DNA of 64,000 nucleotides from Actinomyces sp. S6-Spd3. GTDB taxonomy: Bacteria; Actinomycetota; Actinomycetes; Actinomycetales; Actinomycetaceae. The notes beneath the pieces are model-generated. The model saw only the letters and a list, made by a program, of their open reading frames with translations, had not been told where the DNA came from and ran no database searches. Positions 17,847 through 26,374 of this stretch are shown one piece after another (the first letter of the stretch is position 1; the number at the start of each line of letters is the position of its first letter). The position numbers were made by a program, and so were the translations under genes. The stretch is taken from assembly GCF_000758755.1 (NCBI RefSeq), contig NZ_JRMV01000281.1:109981-173980 (forward strand). The letters are read 5' to 3'.

Positions 17847-18890
17847 ATGCCCAAGGTTCGCGCATATGCCTGCGATGACCCTCGTTCGATTTATCACCCA
17901 ACCGTCATTGATATTCGCGAGCCGGGTCCCGGAGAAGTGCTCTTTGACATTAAATATGCCGGAATCTGCCACTCGGATATTCACACTGCACGCAGTGAAT
18001 GGGGACCGATCCCGTATCCCTTCGTTGGTGGACATGAGATCGCTGGCGTGGTGACCAAGGTCGGCGAAGGAGTTACGAATTTCAAGGTAGGGGACAGGAT
18101 CGGCGTCGGTTGTTTGCAGGGCTCGTGCAGGCAGTGCGAGTACTGCGCCGACGGGCACGAGCAGTTCTGTAATAATCCTCATGCCTACTGGACTTTCCGT
18201 GCAGGTCCTGACGGGAAGCCGACCGCTGGAGGCTATGCCCAGGCGATGACGGTACGTGCAGATTTTGGCTGCCATGTTCCTGATGAAATGGAGCTCAGCG
18301 ATGCCGCGCCTTTGATGTGTGCGGGAATCACCATGTACTCGCCGCTGCGCCGCTGGGGCGCGGGACCGGGCAAGAAGGTCGCCATCGTTGGCATGGGCGG
18401 CCTGGGACATATGGGTGTCCAGATCGCAGCCGCGATGGGCGCGGAAGTTTCGGTGATCTCTCATGGGCGTTCCAAGGAAGAAGATGCACGTCGTTTTGGC
18501 GCCACTGCCTTCTACGCAACCTCGGAAGAGGGCACCATCGAATCTTTGGCCTCGTCCTTCGACATCATTATCTGCACGGTGAGCGCGGACGATTTGGATT
18601 ACCCGGGACTTGTCCGTGCACTCAAGCCCTTCGGTGTCTTCGTTGACGTGGGCCTGCCGGAGAATCCGATGGTGATCCCCATGCGCGCCGTTGTTAACGG
18701 AAACAAGGTTGTTGCGGGATCCCAGATCGGCGGCATTGCTGAAACTCAGGAAATGCTGGAGTTCTGCGCCCAGCACGGCGTGCGTCCCGTGATTGAGATC
18801 ATCGACGGTGATTCCATTACCGAGGCCTACGACAAAGTGGTGGCCTCGAAAGTGCGCTACCGCTTTGTGATTGATACTTCGACGTTCTAG
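17847..18890 (+). CDS. Zinc-dependent NAD(P)-alcohol dehydrogenase (cinnamyl/YahK-type MDR)
   Basis: Medium-chain dehydrogenase, 347 residues. Catalytic zinc ligands are C41, H63/E64 and C158. The structural zinc site is C94, C97, C100 and C108. The cofactor motif is GMGGLGHMG at 182-190. It interconverts alcohols and aldehydes in the cytosol; the substrate is unknown. ATG 17847 has AAGGAG 6 nt upstream; earlier in-frame codons run into tRNA-His. Its last 111 bases occur again at 21068-21178 as a gene-less remnant, marking the edge of an inserted segment. Confidence 0.92.
   Translation: MPKVRAYACDDPRSIYHPTVIDIREPGPGEVLFDIKYAGICHSDIHTARSEWGPIPYPFVGGHEIAGVVTKVGEGVTNFKVGDRIGVGCLQGSCRQCEYCADGHEQFCNNPHAYWTFRAGPDGKPTAGGYAQAMTVRADFGCHVPDEMELSDAAPLMCAGITMYSPLRRWGAGPGKKVAIVGMGGLGHMGVQIAAAMGAEVSVISHGRSKEEDARRFGATAFYATSEEGTIESLASSFDIIICTVSADDLDYPGLVRALKPFGVFVDVGLPENPMVIPMRAVVNGNKVVAGSQIGGIAETQEMLEFCAQHGVRPVIEIIDGDSITEAYDKVVASKVRYRFVIDTSTF
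18780..18890 (+). repeat. Direct repeat, left copy (3' end of adh)
   Basis: These 111 bases match 21068-21178 at 108 positions without gaps. The mismatches are near the DGD codons (C/T), at GTG/GTC, and at ACT/ACC. Both copies are followed by a near-identical terminator. The copies bracket the protease/lipoprotein genes. Confidence 0.95.
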
Positions 18891-18929
18891 GCCAGTTGCG
18901 CTGAGGAGTGTTCTAGTAAGTATGCGAAA

Positions 18930-18958
18930 GGAGCCCCGGAAAACCGGGGCTCCTTTTT
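18930..18958 (+). terminator. Terminator after adh (left copy)
   Basis: GGAGCCCCGG, loop AAAA, CCGGGGCTCC, then five T. The same hairpin with flanking bases CGAAA and TTTTTC recurs at 21231-21259. Confidence 0.92.
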
Positions 18959-18980
18959 CGGAGCGAAGGTGATCGCGGTG

Positions 18981-19003
18981 AAAACACGCGCCCCCTCGGG
19001 GCG
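18981..19003 (-). terminator. Probable terminator of the protease operon
   Basis: CGCCCC (18989-18994) and GGGGCG (18998-19003) form a short GC stem. On the minus strand it is followed by GTGTTTT (plus-strand AAAA at 18981-18984). It lies 77 nt past the protease stop codon. Confidence 0.5.
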
Positions 19004-19079
19004 GCCTGTAGTGTCACAGATCCAATCCACAGCAAAAGACGCGTGACTCATACGGGAACACCCTGTCATCCACGTGTGC

Positions 19080-20324
19080 CTACTTCCGGTGGTAGCGGGG
19101 GCTGGTTCCCAGGTGGACGGTTTGGGCCCCGCGGAGGTGGATGGCTGCTTCGTTAGTTCCGCGGTAGACGTAGGTGTCGGGGAAGGAGGCTATCTGTAGG
19201 GATCCTGCGACTCCGTCGATGTAATCCTGGACGTCCTGCGCGGTGGGTTCAGAGCCCCCCGGCTTTTGGATGATGGGGTTCTCGTCGGGGTACTGCGAGG
19301 GATCTGTGTTGACCAGTGCGCCACCATCGATGGCGCCGTAGCCCGTGTACTTGTTCCAGTCGTGATTGGGGTTCAGGCCGGTGTGGACCAGGAGTTGGAG
19401 GATCTGGTTGGCGGTGGCGTCGGGCCACTTCTGGCGCGCGAGGGCCAACATGCCAGCCACGAGCGGGGCAGAAATGGAGGTGCCGTGAACGGTGACCGGC
19501 TCCCCTGTGTTCACGTCGTAGGTGTTGTACGGTCCGCCGAAGGCGGCGGTGACCATGCCATTGGCCGAGTTGGAATAGGAGGCGAAGGTACCGTCACTGT
19601 TGATGGCGGACACGCCGACGACACCGGAGTACCTGCCCAGCGCTGTTATGTCGTCTTGGAGTGCCTCGTTTCCGGCCGAGGCGACGATGATGACGCCCTT
19701 GGTCATCGCGTTGGTGATGGCCCATTTGAGCTCGAAGGAAACTTCGGAGACGCTTTGGGAGATCGAGATGAATTGGGCGCCGTCTTCGACGGCCTGGTTA
19801 ATGAGAGCGGCAGTGGTGTTGAGCTCTCCCTTCTTGGAGTCGCACGAGCCGTTCGATATTGTCCCAGCGGTGGAGGACTGGTAGGTGTACAGGGTTGCGT
19901 CGGGTGCCACGCCCGAGATGGGGGAGACCAGGATGATCGCCATGTCAGTACCATGGCGGATCCCCTCAGGTGAGTCTTGGATGGTGCAGCGGCTCTTATC
20001 GGTGATGTTCGCCCCCTTGAGGGCCGGGTTACTCGTATCGACCGGACCGTCGATGAGGGCAATCGTGACACCCTTACCGGTGTATCCTTTCGCGCGTGCG
20101 GTGTCGAAGTGGTAGTAGGAGAAGTACTCCTGTGAGGGCACCGCGCCATCCGCGTGGGCCGGGGCCGGCACCAAGGCGAGGACGCCAGCGGCTAGGGCCA
20201 GGGCGGAGGCGACGGTGGTCAGGGCGCGCGCGGCGCGCCTCGCCCTCCCTACGAAAGAGAAGTGAGAACGGGGCGCGGCTTTGTGCTGCTGGTCGTCGTA
20301 TCGAACTCCGGAGTAACCGGTCAT
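19080..20324 (-). CDS. Secreted S8 (subtilisin-like) serine protease
   Basis: 414 residues with a complete triad: D92 (ALIDGPVD), H124 (RHGTDMA) and S283 (GTSISAP), plus the oxyanion asparagine N219 (ASAGNE). The N-terminus has a twin-arginine-like RRAARA stretch, a hydrophobic core and an AHA cleavage site near residue 58, so export is expected. C113 and C161 could form a disulfide. No C-terminal membrane anchor is present, unlike mycosins. AGGAG precedes the ATG. It follows a lipoprotein gene by 58 nt on the same strand, and both lie inside the segment flanked by the adh-tail repeats. Substrate unknown. Confidence 0.88.
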   Translation of the reverse strand: MTGYSGVRYDDQQHKAAPRSHFSFVGRARRAARALTTVASALALAAGVLALVPAPAHADGAVPSQEYFSYYHFDTARAKGYTGKGVTIALIDGPVDTSNPALKGANITDKSRCTIQDSPEGIRHGTDMAIILVSPISGVAPDATLYTYQSSTAGTISNGSCDSKKGELNTTAALINQAVEDGAQFISISQSVSEVSFELKWAITNAMTKGVIIVASAGNEALQDDITALGRYSGVVGVSAINSDGTFASYSNSANGMVTAAFGGPYNTYDVNTGEPVTVHGTSISAPLVAGMLALARQKWPDATANQILQLLVHTGLNPNHDWNKYTGYGAIDGGALVNTDPSQYPDENPIIQKPGGSEPTAQDVQDYIDGVAGSLQIASFPDTYVYRGTNEAAIHLRGAQTVHLGTSPRYHRK

Positions 20325-20382
20325 TGCTAGCTCCTAATAAGTGAATGAGGAAAATGAAGAGCGTGTCGATGCGCCGGGACGC

Positions 20383-20922
20383 TTACTTACCGGCCTTGAA
20401 GCGGCGGACCAGCGGCTCCTTAGGCTGATCGTCACCATCGACCTTCAGGGTCCATACGTACGTCAGGTCAGCACCTGACCCCTCCACGTCTACCGTCCAC
20501 GACGAGTAGTACTCGCAGTCCTGCTCCACGCACAGGTCGTAGGTGTCCTGGCCCAGACGCCAGTAATCGGTGGCCGACATCCTCTGGTAGATCTTGTCGT
20601 CCTTGTTCACCACGGTCTGGCCATTCGGATCCAACTTGAAGGTCTCGTCAATGATCGGCGGGGGATCCACCCCTACCAGCTCCGTTCCCACCATCTTGCT
20701 CAGGGCTTTTGCCTTTGCGGCAATCTCTTGCTTCTCCGAACCTGACGCAGACTGCATCTGGCTGATTAACTGTTGCTTTTGTCCCTCGGGAATGTTGGGC
20801 AACTTGGAAATATCGACGGAACCTTGCAGGCCACCCAGGATACTGCAACCGGACAGCGCGACAGTGGCGAGCAGAACGGATGCGGTAGTCGCATGCATGC
20901 GGGGAAACGTGACAGGGGACAT
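20383..20922 (-). CDS. Lipoprotein of unknown function upstream of the protease
   Basis: 179 residues, with AGGAGAAGG before the ATG. The signal peptide ends in lipobox LSGC (lipidated C26). The next ~50 residues are polar and helix-prone (KQQLISQMQSASGSEKQEIA), followed by a beta-rich domain with a Cys pair, CVEQDC, and YYSSWTVDVEG. I do not recognise the family. It is the first gene of a likely two-gene operon with the protease, so it could be a protease partner, inhibitor or substrate; that is a guess from position only. Confidence 0.72.
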   Translation of the reverse strand: MSPVTFPRMHATTASVLLATVALSGCSILGGLQGSVDISKLPNIPEGQKQQLISQMQSASGSEKQEIAAKAKALSKMVGTELVGVDPPPIIDETFKLDPNGQTVVNKDDKIYQRMSATDYWRLGQDTYDLCVEQDCEYYSSWTVDVEGSGADLTYVWTLKVDGDDQPKEPLVRRFKAGK

Positions 20923-21067
20923 AGCCTTCTCCTATTTTTAGACGGATATTAATATGTCACGAATAAGTCGCCGCTTCAAATAATGCTGATACTGGTGGGG
21001 AGGCTCGATACGAGTGACGTGGTAACGGTACTCGGTTTACTGTGAACGCTCATGTCCGCGCAATTGT
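20923..21067. other. Non-coding stretch at the right end of the inserted segment
   Basis: No gene is visible. The AT-rich part (about 20935-20965) contains TATTAATAT, a possible minus-strand -10 region for the lipoprotein/protease operon. The remainder up to 21067 has no repeat or tRNA-like sequence that I can identify. The adh-tail copy begins right after it. Confidence 0.4.
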
Positions 21068-21178
21068 GTGCGTCCCGTGATTGAGATCATCGATGGTGAT
21101 TCCATTACCGAGGCCTACGACAAAGTGGTGGCCTCGAAAGTGCGCTACCGCTTTGTCATTGATACCTCGACGTTCTAG
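21068..21178 (+). pseudogene. Remnant of the adh 3' end (right direct repeat)
   Basis: The sequence encodes only the last ~36 residues of the dehydrogenase (VRPVIEIIDGDSITEAYDK and onward) through the same TAG stop, with no start or ribosome binding site. It is 108/111 identical to 18780-18890, and the changes are mostly synonymous. Upstream of it the similarity to adh ends abruptly. It marks the right border of the inserted segment. Confidence 0.92.
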
Positions 21179-21230
21179 CGCGCATCTTGGCCTAGCGATC
21201 CTCTGGTCAAGAATGCGCGGCAAAACGAAA

Positions 21231-21259
21231 GGAGCCCCGGAAAACCGGGGCTCCTTTTT
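21231..21259. terminator. Terminator shared by the adh remnant and tRNA-Gly
   Basis: Same GGAGCCCCGG-AAAA-CCGGGGCTCC-TTTTT hairpin as at 18930. On the minus strand it lies just after tRNA-Gly and is followed by TTT, so it probably now ends tRNA-Gly transcription. Confidence 0.88.
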
Positions 21260-21262
21260 CAG

Positions 21263-21333
<71 letters not shown>

Positions 21334-21420
21334 GTGCGGATCGATACTACCTGATTGTTTGTGCGATTGCGAAATTTAGGGTGAAGTCCCGTATTATGGG
21401 ATCCGCAGACGACAGTCTCA

Positions 21421-21494
21421 CGGGGTGTAGCGCAGCTTGGTAGCGCATCTGCTTTGGGAGCAGAGGGTCGCAGGTTCAAATCCTGTCACCCCGA
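21421..21494 (+). tRNA. tRNA-Pro (anticodon UGG)
   Basis: Acceptor CGGGGTG/CACCCCG, anticodon stem TCTGC/GCAGA around TTTGGGA giving TGG, T-arm TTCAAAT, discriminator A. It is followed by CTTTTT. Upstream TTGCGA (21367) and TATTAT (21392) may be its promoter, though the 19-nt spacing is long. Confidence 0.95.
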
Positions 21495-21658
21495 CTTTTT
21501 ATTGCCAGCCCGGCCACGGCCTCGTCAATTGGCCAGCTTCTCGCAGGCGAAAAATGTGAAGCCCACAGCCAGCTAGCAGCTTTGGCGGGTGCTGTCGTAG
21601 ACTAGTTCAGTTGAAATACGCCGTTTTGGCGTCCCAAGAAAAGACCTGGAGAATCCAC

Positions 21659-23005
21659 GTGAAGAGCACTGTAGAGACCCTCGAGCCCACCAAGGTTCGT
21701 CTGACTGTTGAAATCCCCGTTGAGGAACTGAAGTCAGAAATGGACAAGGCGTACAAGAGCATCGCCAATCAGGTGTCCATCCCCGGCTTCCGTAAGGGTC
21801 ACGTTCCCGCTCGCATCATCGACCAGCGTTTCGGCCGTGCCGCCGTCATCGAGCAGGTCGTCAATGAGGTTCTTCCCGGCCAGTACTCCGCTGCCGTGTC
21901 CGAGCACGAACTGCGCCCCATGTCCCAGCCCGATGTCGAGGTCACCGAGATCCCCTCGACCAGCGGCGAACTGACCGGCCAGGTCGTTTTCACCGCAGAG
22001 GTCGACGTCGTTCCTTCCTTCGAACTACCCGAGTACGGCAAGGACACCGTCATCGAGGTTGACTCCGTTGAGGTCACCGATGAAGACGTTCAGGCTGAGC
22101 TGGATGCCCTGCGTGGTCGTTTCGCTTCCCTCAAGCCCATCAAGCGTCAGGCAAAGACCGGCGACTTCACCACCATTGACCTGGTTGCCACCATCAACGG
22201 TGAAGAGGTCGACTCCGTTTCCGACGTCTCCTACGAAATCGGTTCGGGCACCATGCTCGACGGCCAGGACACTGCGCTTCGTAAGACCCACGCGGGCGAC
22301 GTTGTCACCTTCACCTCCACCCTCAAGGGCGGCGAGCACGAAGGTGAAGAGGCCGAGGTGACCATCACCGTCAAGTCCGTCAAGGAGCGCGAGCTTCCCG
22401 AGGCCGACGACGATTTCGCGCAGATGGTTTCCGAATTCGACACCATCGATGAGCTCATGGAAGACCTCAAGAAGCAGGCCGCACAGACCAAGACTTCGCA
22501 GCAGGCACTTCAGGCGCGTGATCGCCTCGTTGATGAGCTGCTCTCCCACACCGAGATCCTCCTCCCCGAGTCCGTGATCGAGCTCGAGCTCAACCACCGA
22601 CTGGGCGCTGACGCTTCCGCGAAGGAAAAGAAGGAAGCTCGCGCGGCGATCGAGAAGGAATACCGCACCGAGATTCTCGCCGAAGAGCTCGCCAAGAAGA
22701 ACGAGGTTCAGGTTGGCCAGCAGGAGCTTTTCGACTACGCCATCCAGATGTCCCAGAACTACGGCATGGACATCAACCGCCTGTTCTCTGATCCCCAGCA
22801 GATCTCCGCAGTGGTCGCCGATCTGGGCCGCGCAAAGGCCCTCATCGAGGTTCTGCGTGAGGTGACCGTGAAGGACACCGAGGGCAACCCCGTCGACCTG
22901 AGCGAATTCCTTGGCCTTGAGGATGAAGCTGCTGCTGAAGAAGCCGCAGCCGAGACTGTCGCCGAGGTCGAGAAGGCCGGCGAAGAACTCGCAGACGAAA
23001 AGTGA
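21659..23005 (+). CDS. tig: Trigger factor (ribosome-associated chaperone/prolyl isomerase)
   Basis: 448 residues. The ribosome-binding loop motif GFRKGHVPARIID is near residue 43. A central FKBP-type domain spans about 150-235 and a long helical C-terminal domain follows, ending in an Ala/Glu-rich tail. It shields nascent chains at the ribosome exit. The GTG at 21659 with GGAGA 7 nt upstream gives the normal N-terminus; an earlier TTG at 21611 adds unrelated residues. tig followed by clpP-clpP-clpX is the standard bacterial order. Confidence 0.95.
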   Translation: MKSTVETLEPTKVRLTVEIPVEELKSEMDKAYKSIANQVSIPGFRKGHVPARIIDQRFGRAAVIEQVVNEVLPGQYSAAVSEHELRPMSQPDVEVTEIPSTSGELTGQVVFTAEVDVVPSFELPEYGKDTVIEVDSVEVTDEDVQAELDALRGRFASLKPIKRQAKTGDFTTIDLVATINGEEVDSVSDVSYEIGSGTMLDGQDTALRKTHAGDVVTFTSTLKGGEHEGEEAEVTITVKSVKERELPEADDDFAQMVSEFDTIDELMEDLKKQAAQTKTSQQALQARDRLVDELLSHTEILLPESVIELELNHRLGADASAKEKKEARAAIEKEYRTEILAEELAKKNEVQVGQQELFDYAIQMSQNYGMDINRLFSDPQQISAVVADLGRAKALIEVLREVTVKDTEGNPVDLSEFLGLEDEAAAEEAAAETVAEVEKAGEELADEK

Positions 23006-23057
23006 GTCGCTGATTTAAGCGCAACTGAGTTCTTCGCAATGCGAAGCTCATGACTTG

Positions 23058-23091
23058 GTGTGGGTCGGAACCTGAGGGTTTCGGCCCACAC
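23058..23091 (+). terminator. Hairpin after tig
   Basis: A stem of about 15 bp (GTGTGGG...CCCACAC outer, GGAACC/GGGTTTC inner, G-U pairs allowed) closes on TGAG. There is no strong T-run, so efficiency is uncertain. Confidence 0.55.
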
Positions 23092-23241
23092 GTCATATCT
23101 GTATGAGATCGCCGTGGTCTTTCCATGCGCCGTGAGCGAAAAGCGCTAGTTTAGAGCGCCAACTGGTGTCAGAACCGATAAGTTTGGATTCAGTGAGGTT
23201 CCATTACGGGAACCGGACCCTGAAATTGAAGGAGAGCGTGA

Positions 23242-23850
23242 ATGGCTATTCAAGCCTCGGGCGGAAATGAAACGCCCATGGGACTGGGAGATTCGGTCTA
23301 CCAGCGCCTGCTCAAAGAGCGCATCATTTGGCTTGGCGGCGAAGTGCGAGATGATAACGCAAACGCGATCTGCGCACAGCTCCTCTTGCTGGCTGCTGAA
23401 GACCCCGATCGTGATATCTACCTGTACATCAACTCTCCGGGTGGATCGGTGACCGCGGGCATGGCCATCTATGACACCATGCAGTACGTCAAGCCCGACG
23501 TCGTGACCGTCGGTATGGGTCTTGCCGCATCGATGGGTCAATTCCTGCTCACCGCAGGCGCTCCCGGAAAGCGTTACATCACTCCTCACACCCGCGTTCT
23601 GCTGCACCAGCCCCTGGGTGGTGCCGGAGGCAGCGCGACGGATATTCGCATTAATGCGGATCTGATCTTGGGCATGAAGAAGGAACTGGCACAGATCACC
23701 GCATCGCGTACCGGTAAGTCGGTCGAGCAGGTCGAGGCGGATGGTGATCGCGATCACTGGTTCACCGCGCAAGAGGCTTTGGAATACGGCTTCGTGGACC
23801 GTGTGATTGATAGCCCGCAGGAAATTGGCAACCGTGGAGGAGAAAACTGA
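23242..23850 (+). CDS. clpP1: ATP-dependent Clp protease proteolytic subunit 1
   Basis: S14 peptidase, 202 residues, with catalytic S97 (AASMGQ), H122 (VLLHQPLGG) and D171 (RDHWF). Together with the second ClpP it forms the barrel that degrades proteins fed by ClpX or ClpC. AAGGAGAG precedes the ATG. Its TGA overlaps the next gene's ATG by one base, indicating coupled translation. Two different ClpP subunits per particle is the actinobacterial pattern. Confidence 0.95.
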   Translation: MAIQASGGNETPMGLGDSVYQRLLKERIIWLGGEVRDDNANAICAQLLLLAAEDPDRDIYLYINSPGGSVTAGMAIYDTMQYVKPDVVTVGMGLAASMGQFLLTAGAPGKRYITPHTRVLLHQPLGGAGGSATDIRINADLILGMKKELAQITASRTGKSVEQVEADGDRDHWFTAQEALEYGFVDRVIDSPQEIGNRGGEN

Positions 23851-24497
23851 TGAGCACTCAGCCCTATTTCGACGCAGTTGCCCGTCAAATGCCCCAGGCT
23901 CGCTACGTTCTTCCGAACTTTGAAGAGCGCACTGCCTATGGCTTCAAGCGTCAAGATCCCTACGCAAAGCTCTTTGAAGACCGCATTGTCTTCTTGGGCG
24001 TGCAAGTTGACGACGCAAGCGCCGACGACATCATGGCTCAGCTCCTCGTCCTTGAGTCGCAGGATCCGGATTCGCTGATCACTATGTACATCAACTCGCC
24101 CGGTGGTTCCTTTACCGCAATGACGGCGATCTACGACACCATGCAGTACATCAAGCCCCAGGTCCAGACTGTCTGCTTGGGACAGGCTGCTTCAGCTGCC
24201 GCCGTTCTACTGGCTGCGGGCTCTCCTGGAAAGCGTTTGGCACTGCCGAACGCTCGAGTCCTCATTCACCAGCCCGCAATGGAAGGAATGCAAGGTCAGG
24301 CCTCGGATATCCAGATTATTGCCGACGAGATCGATCGCATGCGTCTGTGGCTCGAGGAGACGCTTGCTGCTCACTCGGGCAAGCCGGTCGAAGAGGTTCG
24401 TCGCGATATCGAGCGCGATAAGATCCTCACCGCCGCTCAGGCTGAAGAATACGGTCTGATTGACCAGGTTTTGGCTTCTCGTAAGGCTCACAGCTAG
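23850..24497 (+). CDS. clpP2: ATP-dependent Clp protease proteolytic subunit 2
   Basis: 215 residues, with catalytic S115 ([11 protein letters not shown]), H140 ([10 protein letters not shown]) and D190 (IERDKILTA). The N-terminus is longer than in ClpP1, as in actinobacterial ClpP2, where it supports ATPase docking. The one-base overlap with clpP1 and the nearby GTGGAGGAG give strong coupling. A hairpin terminator separates it from clpX. Confidence 0.95.
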   Translation: MSTQPYFDAVARQMPQARYVLPNFEERTAYGFKRQDPYAKLFEDRIVFLGVQVDDASADDIMAQLLVLESQDPDSLITMYINSPGGSFTAMTAIYDTMQYIKPQVQTVCLGQAASAAAVLLAAGSPGKRLALPNARVLIHQPAMEGMQGQASDIQIIADEIDRMRLWLEETLAAHSGKPVEEVRRDIERDKILTAAQAEEYGLIDQVLASRKAHS

Positions 24498-24540
24498 TGA
24501 ACAACTGCGTGACTTTACTGAGTCGCTGTTAAGGAAGTGC

Positions 24541-24568
24541 GGGGGAGAGCGTTTTGGCGCTCTCTCCC
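24541..24568 (+). terminator. Hairpin terminator after clpP2
   Basis: GGGGGAGAGCG pairs with CGCTCTCTCCC (11 bp, one G-U) around TTTTGG. Only a weak T-run follows. Confidence 0.6.
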
Positions 24569-24693
24569 GTTCCTATTGAATGACCGGTCTTACACTGTGC
24601 ATCCCGCGCGTCAATTCGCTGTATACCACCGGGTGAATTAGGCTAGATTTCAGTAAAAGACCCGATTTGGGTGAAGTTTTTCAGGAGGCATAC

Positions 24694-25947
24694 GTGAGTC
24701 GATTGACCGACGGAGCTGAGGCCCTCAAGTGCTCCTTCTGCGGAAAGAGCCAGAAGCAGGTCCGCAAGCTCATTGGGGGATCCGGCGTTTACATTTGCAA
24801 CGAGTGTGTCGACCTGTGCAATGAAATTATCGCCGAAGACGCTGAACCTCAGAGCGCACCCTCGGGTCTTCCTCTCCCAAAGCCTCGTGAAATATTCGAA
24901 TTCCTCGATTCCTGGGTGATCGGTCAGGACCGCGCCAAGCGTGCACTTTCTGTCGCCGTCTACAACCACTACAAGCGCGTGCGTTCGCGCGAAGCGGGCA
25001 ATGAGGAAGATATGTACGGCACTAAGTCGAATATCTTGCTCTTAGGGCCCACGGGAACCGGTAAAACTCACTTGGCGCGCTGCTTGGCTCGACTTTTGGA
25101 TGTTCCCTTCGCCATCGTGGATGCGACAGCCTTGACCGAGGCCGGCTACGTGGGTGAAGACGTTGAGAACATCTTGCTCCGCTTGATCCAAGAAGCCGGC
25201 GGAGATATCAAGAAGGCCGAGCGCGGAATCATCTACGTTGACGAAATCGACAAGATTGGCCGCAAGGGTGAAAACGCGTCGATTACTCGTGATGTTTCAG
25301 GTGAAGGCGTGCAGCAGGCTCTTCTGAAGATTATCGAAGGAACGGTGGCCTCGGTGCCTCCGCAGGGCGGCCGCAAGCACCCGCATCAGCAATTCCTTGA
25401 GATCGATACCTCGGGAATCCTCTTCATTGCTGCCGGCGCATTCGCAGGAATTGAAGAAATCGTCAAGGCTCGTCTGGGCCAGCGTTCCACCGGTTTCGGT
25501 TCGGAATTGAAGTCTTCCGCTGAGATGGGCGACCTCTACGAGTCCGTTACCGCTGAAGACCTTCACAAATTCGGTATGATTCCGGAATTTATTGGTCGTC
25601 TTCCCGTGCTGACCTCGACTAAGGAACTTTCTGAGGAAGATCTGGTTCGAGTGCTGACCGAGCCCACGAATTGCTTGGTTGCTCAGTACCAGCACCTCTT
25701 TGAGCTTGATGGCATTACCTTGGAGTTCACTCACGAGGCCTTGCTTGCCATTGCGGAGCTGGCGAACAAGCGTAAGACAGGGGCACGAGGCCTTTCTTCC
25801 GTTATGGAAGCAACTTTGTCAGATTTGATGTTTGACCTTCCCTCGCGTGATGACGTCTCCCGTGTCGTTGTCACTCGTGAGGCTGTGCTTGGGCAAGGGA
25901 GCGCCGAGTTGTACGAGGTCGATCCTGCAAGCGTCCAGAGCGCCTAG
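24694..25947 (+). CDS. clpX: ATP-dependent Clp protease ATP-binding subunit ClpX
   Basis: AAA+ unfoldase, 417 residues. An N-terminal zinc-binding domain (CSFCGK and CNECVDLC) is followed by Walker [12 protein letters not shown], Walker [11 protein letters not shown], the pore loop GYVGED and the sensor region IPEFIGRLP. It recognises tagged proteins and threads them into ClpP. The GTG at 24694 has AGGAGG 5 nt upstream; the TTG at 24667 is not supported. The chorismate mutase gene follows after 8 nt. Confidence 0.96.
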   Translation: MSRLTDGAEALKCSFCGKSQKQVRKLIGGSGVYICNECVDLCNEIIAEDAEPQSAPSGLPLPKPREIFEFLDSWVIGQDRAKRALSVAVYNHYKRVRSREAGNEEDMYGTKSNILLLGPTGTGKTHLARCLARLLDVPFAIVDATALTEAGYVGEDVENILLRLIQEAGGDIKKAERGIIYVDEIDKIGRKGENASITRDVSGEGVQQALLKIIEGTVASVPPQGGRKHPHQQFLEIDTSGILFIAAGAFAGIEEIVKARLGQRSTGFGSELKSSAEMGDLYESVTAEDLHKFGMIPEFIGRLPVLTSTKELSEEDLVRVLTEPTNCLVAQYQHLFELDGITLEFTHEALLAIAELANKRKTGARGLSSVMEATLSDLMFDLPSRDDVSRVVVTREAVLGQGSAELYEVDPASVQSA

Positions 25948-25955
25948 GGGGAGTC

Positions 25956-26282
25956 ATGTCGGACACGTCTTTGCCTCAAGAACTGATCGAAGCGCGCAAA
26001 ACAATCGACAACATTGATGCTGCCCTGATTCACATCCTTGCCGAGCGTTTTCGCTGCACTCAAAAGGTCGGGCTCATCAAGGCTGTCCATGAACTTCCCC
26101 CTGCGGATCCTGCTCGCGAGAGCGTGCAGATTGCGCGCCTTCGCTCACTAGCTACAGAGTCTGGTTTGGATCCTGATTTTGCCGAGAAATTCTTGAACTT
26201 CATGGTGCGCGAAGTGATTCGTCACCACGAGGATATTAAGGCCGCCTATGATCAGGCGGAAGGTGTGCCTGAATCATATTAA
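25956..26282 (+). CDS. AroQ-type chorismate mutase
   Basis: All-helical protein of 108 residues with the chorismate mutase pattern: IDNIDAALIHILAERF, then QKVGLIKA, and a C-terminal VREVIRHHEDIK. It converts chorismate to prephenate for phenylalanine and tyrosine. The length fits stand-alone AroQ enzymes of actinobacteria, which often need DAHP synthase for full activity. It lies 8 nt after clpX with AGGGGGAG as ribosome binding site, so it is probably co-transcribed with it. Confidence 0.85.
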   Translation: MSDTSLPQELIEARKTIDNIDAALIHILAERFRCTQKVGLIKAVHELPPADPARESVQIARLRSLATESGLDPDFAEKFLNFMVREVIRHHEDIKAAYDQAEGVPESY

Positions 26283-26296
26283 TGGAATTGATTCTC

Positions 26297-26355
26297 GATA
26301 ACTTCTGGGTATAGAATGTTATCAAGTCGTTATCAAAAGATATCGAATTGTTATA
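26297..26355. promoter_or_regulatory. Helically phased GTTATC boxes upstream of the export operon
   Basis: GATAAC at 26297 (inverted), GTTATC at 26318 and at 26329 (both within GTTATCAA), and GTTATA at 26350 start at intervals of 21, 11 and 21 bases. Repeats on one face of the helix at this spacing are typical of OmpR-family response regulators. The boxes end 19 nt before the lipoprotein start. No regulator gene is nearby. Confidence 0.5.
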
Positions 26356-26374
26356 AATTCTCCCAGGAGATTCG

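Noticed and set aside
19080-20324. Mycosin of a type VII secretion system
   Set aside because: The protease lacks a C-terminal membrane helix, and no ESX genes (EccC, WXG100) are nearby.
18891-21067. Insertion sequence or integron
   Set aside because: No transposase, integrase, terminal inverted repeats or attC-like sites; only the long direct repeats of the adh tail.
23092-23241. ClgR operator upstream of clpP1
   Set aside because: Several GCG/CGC triplets occur (AGCG, GCGC), but none has the spacing of the ClgR consensus I know.
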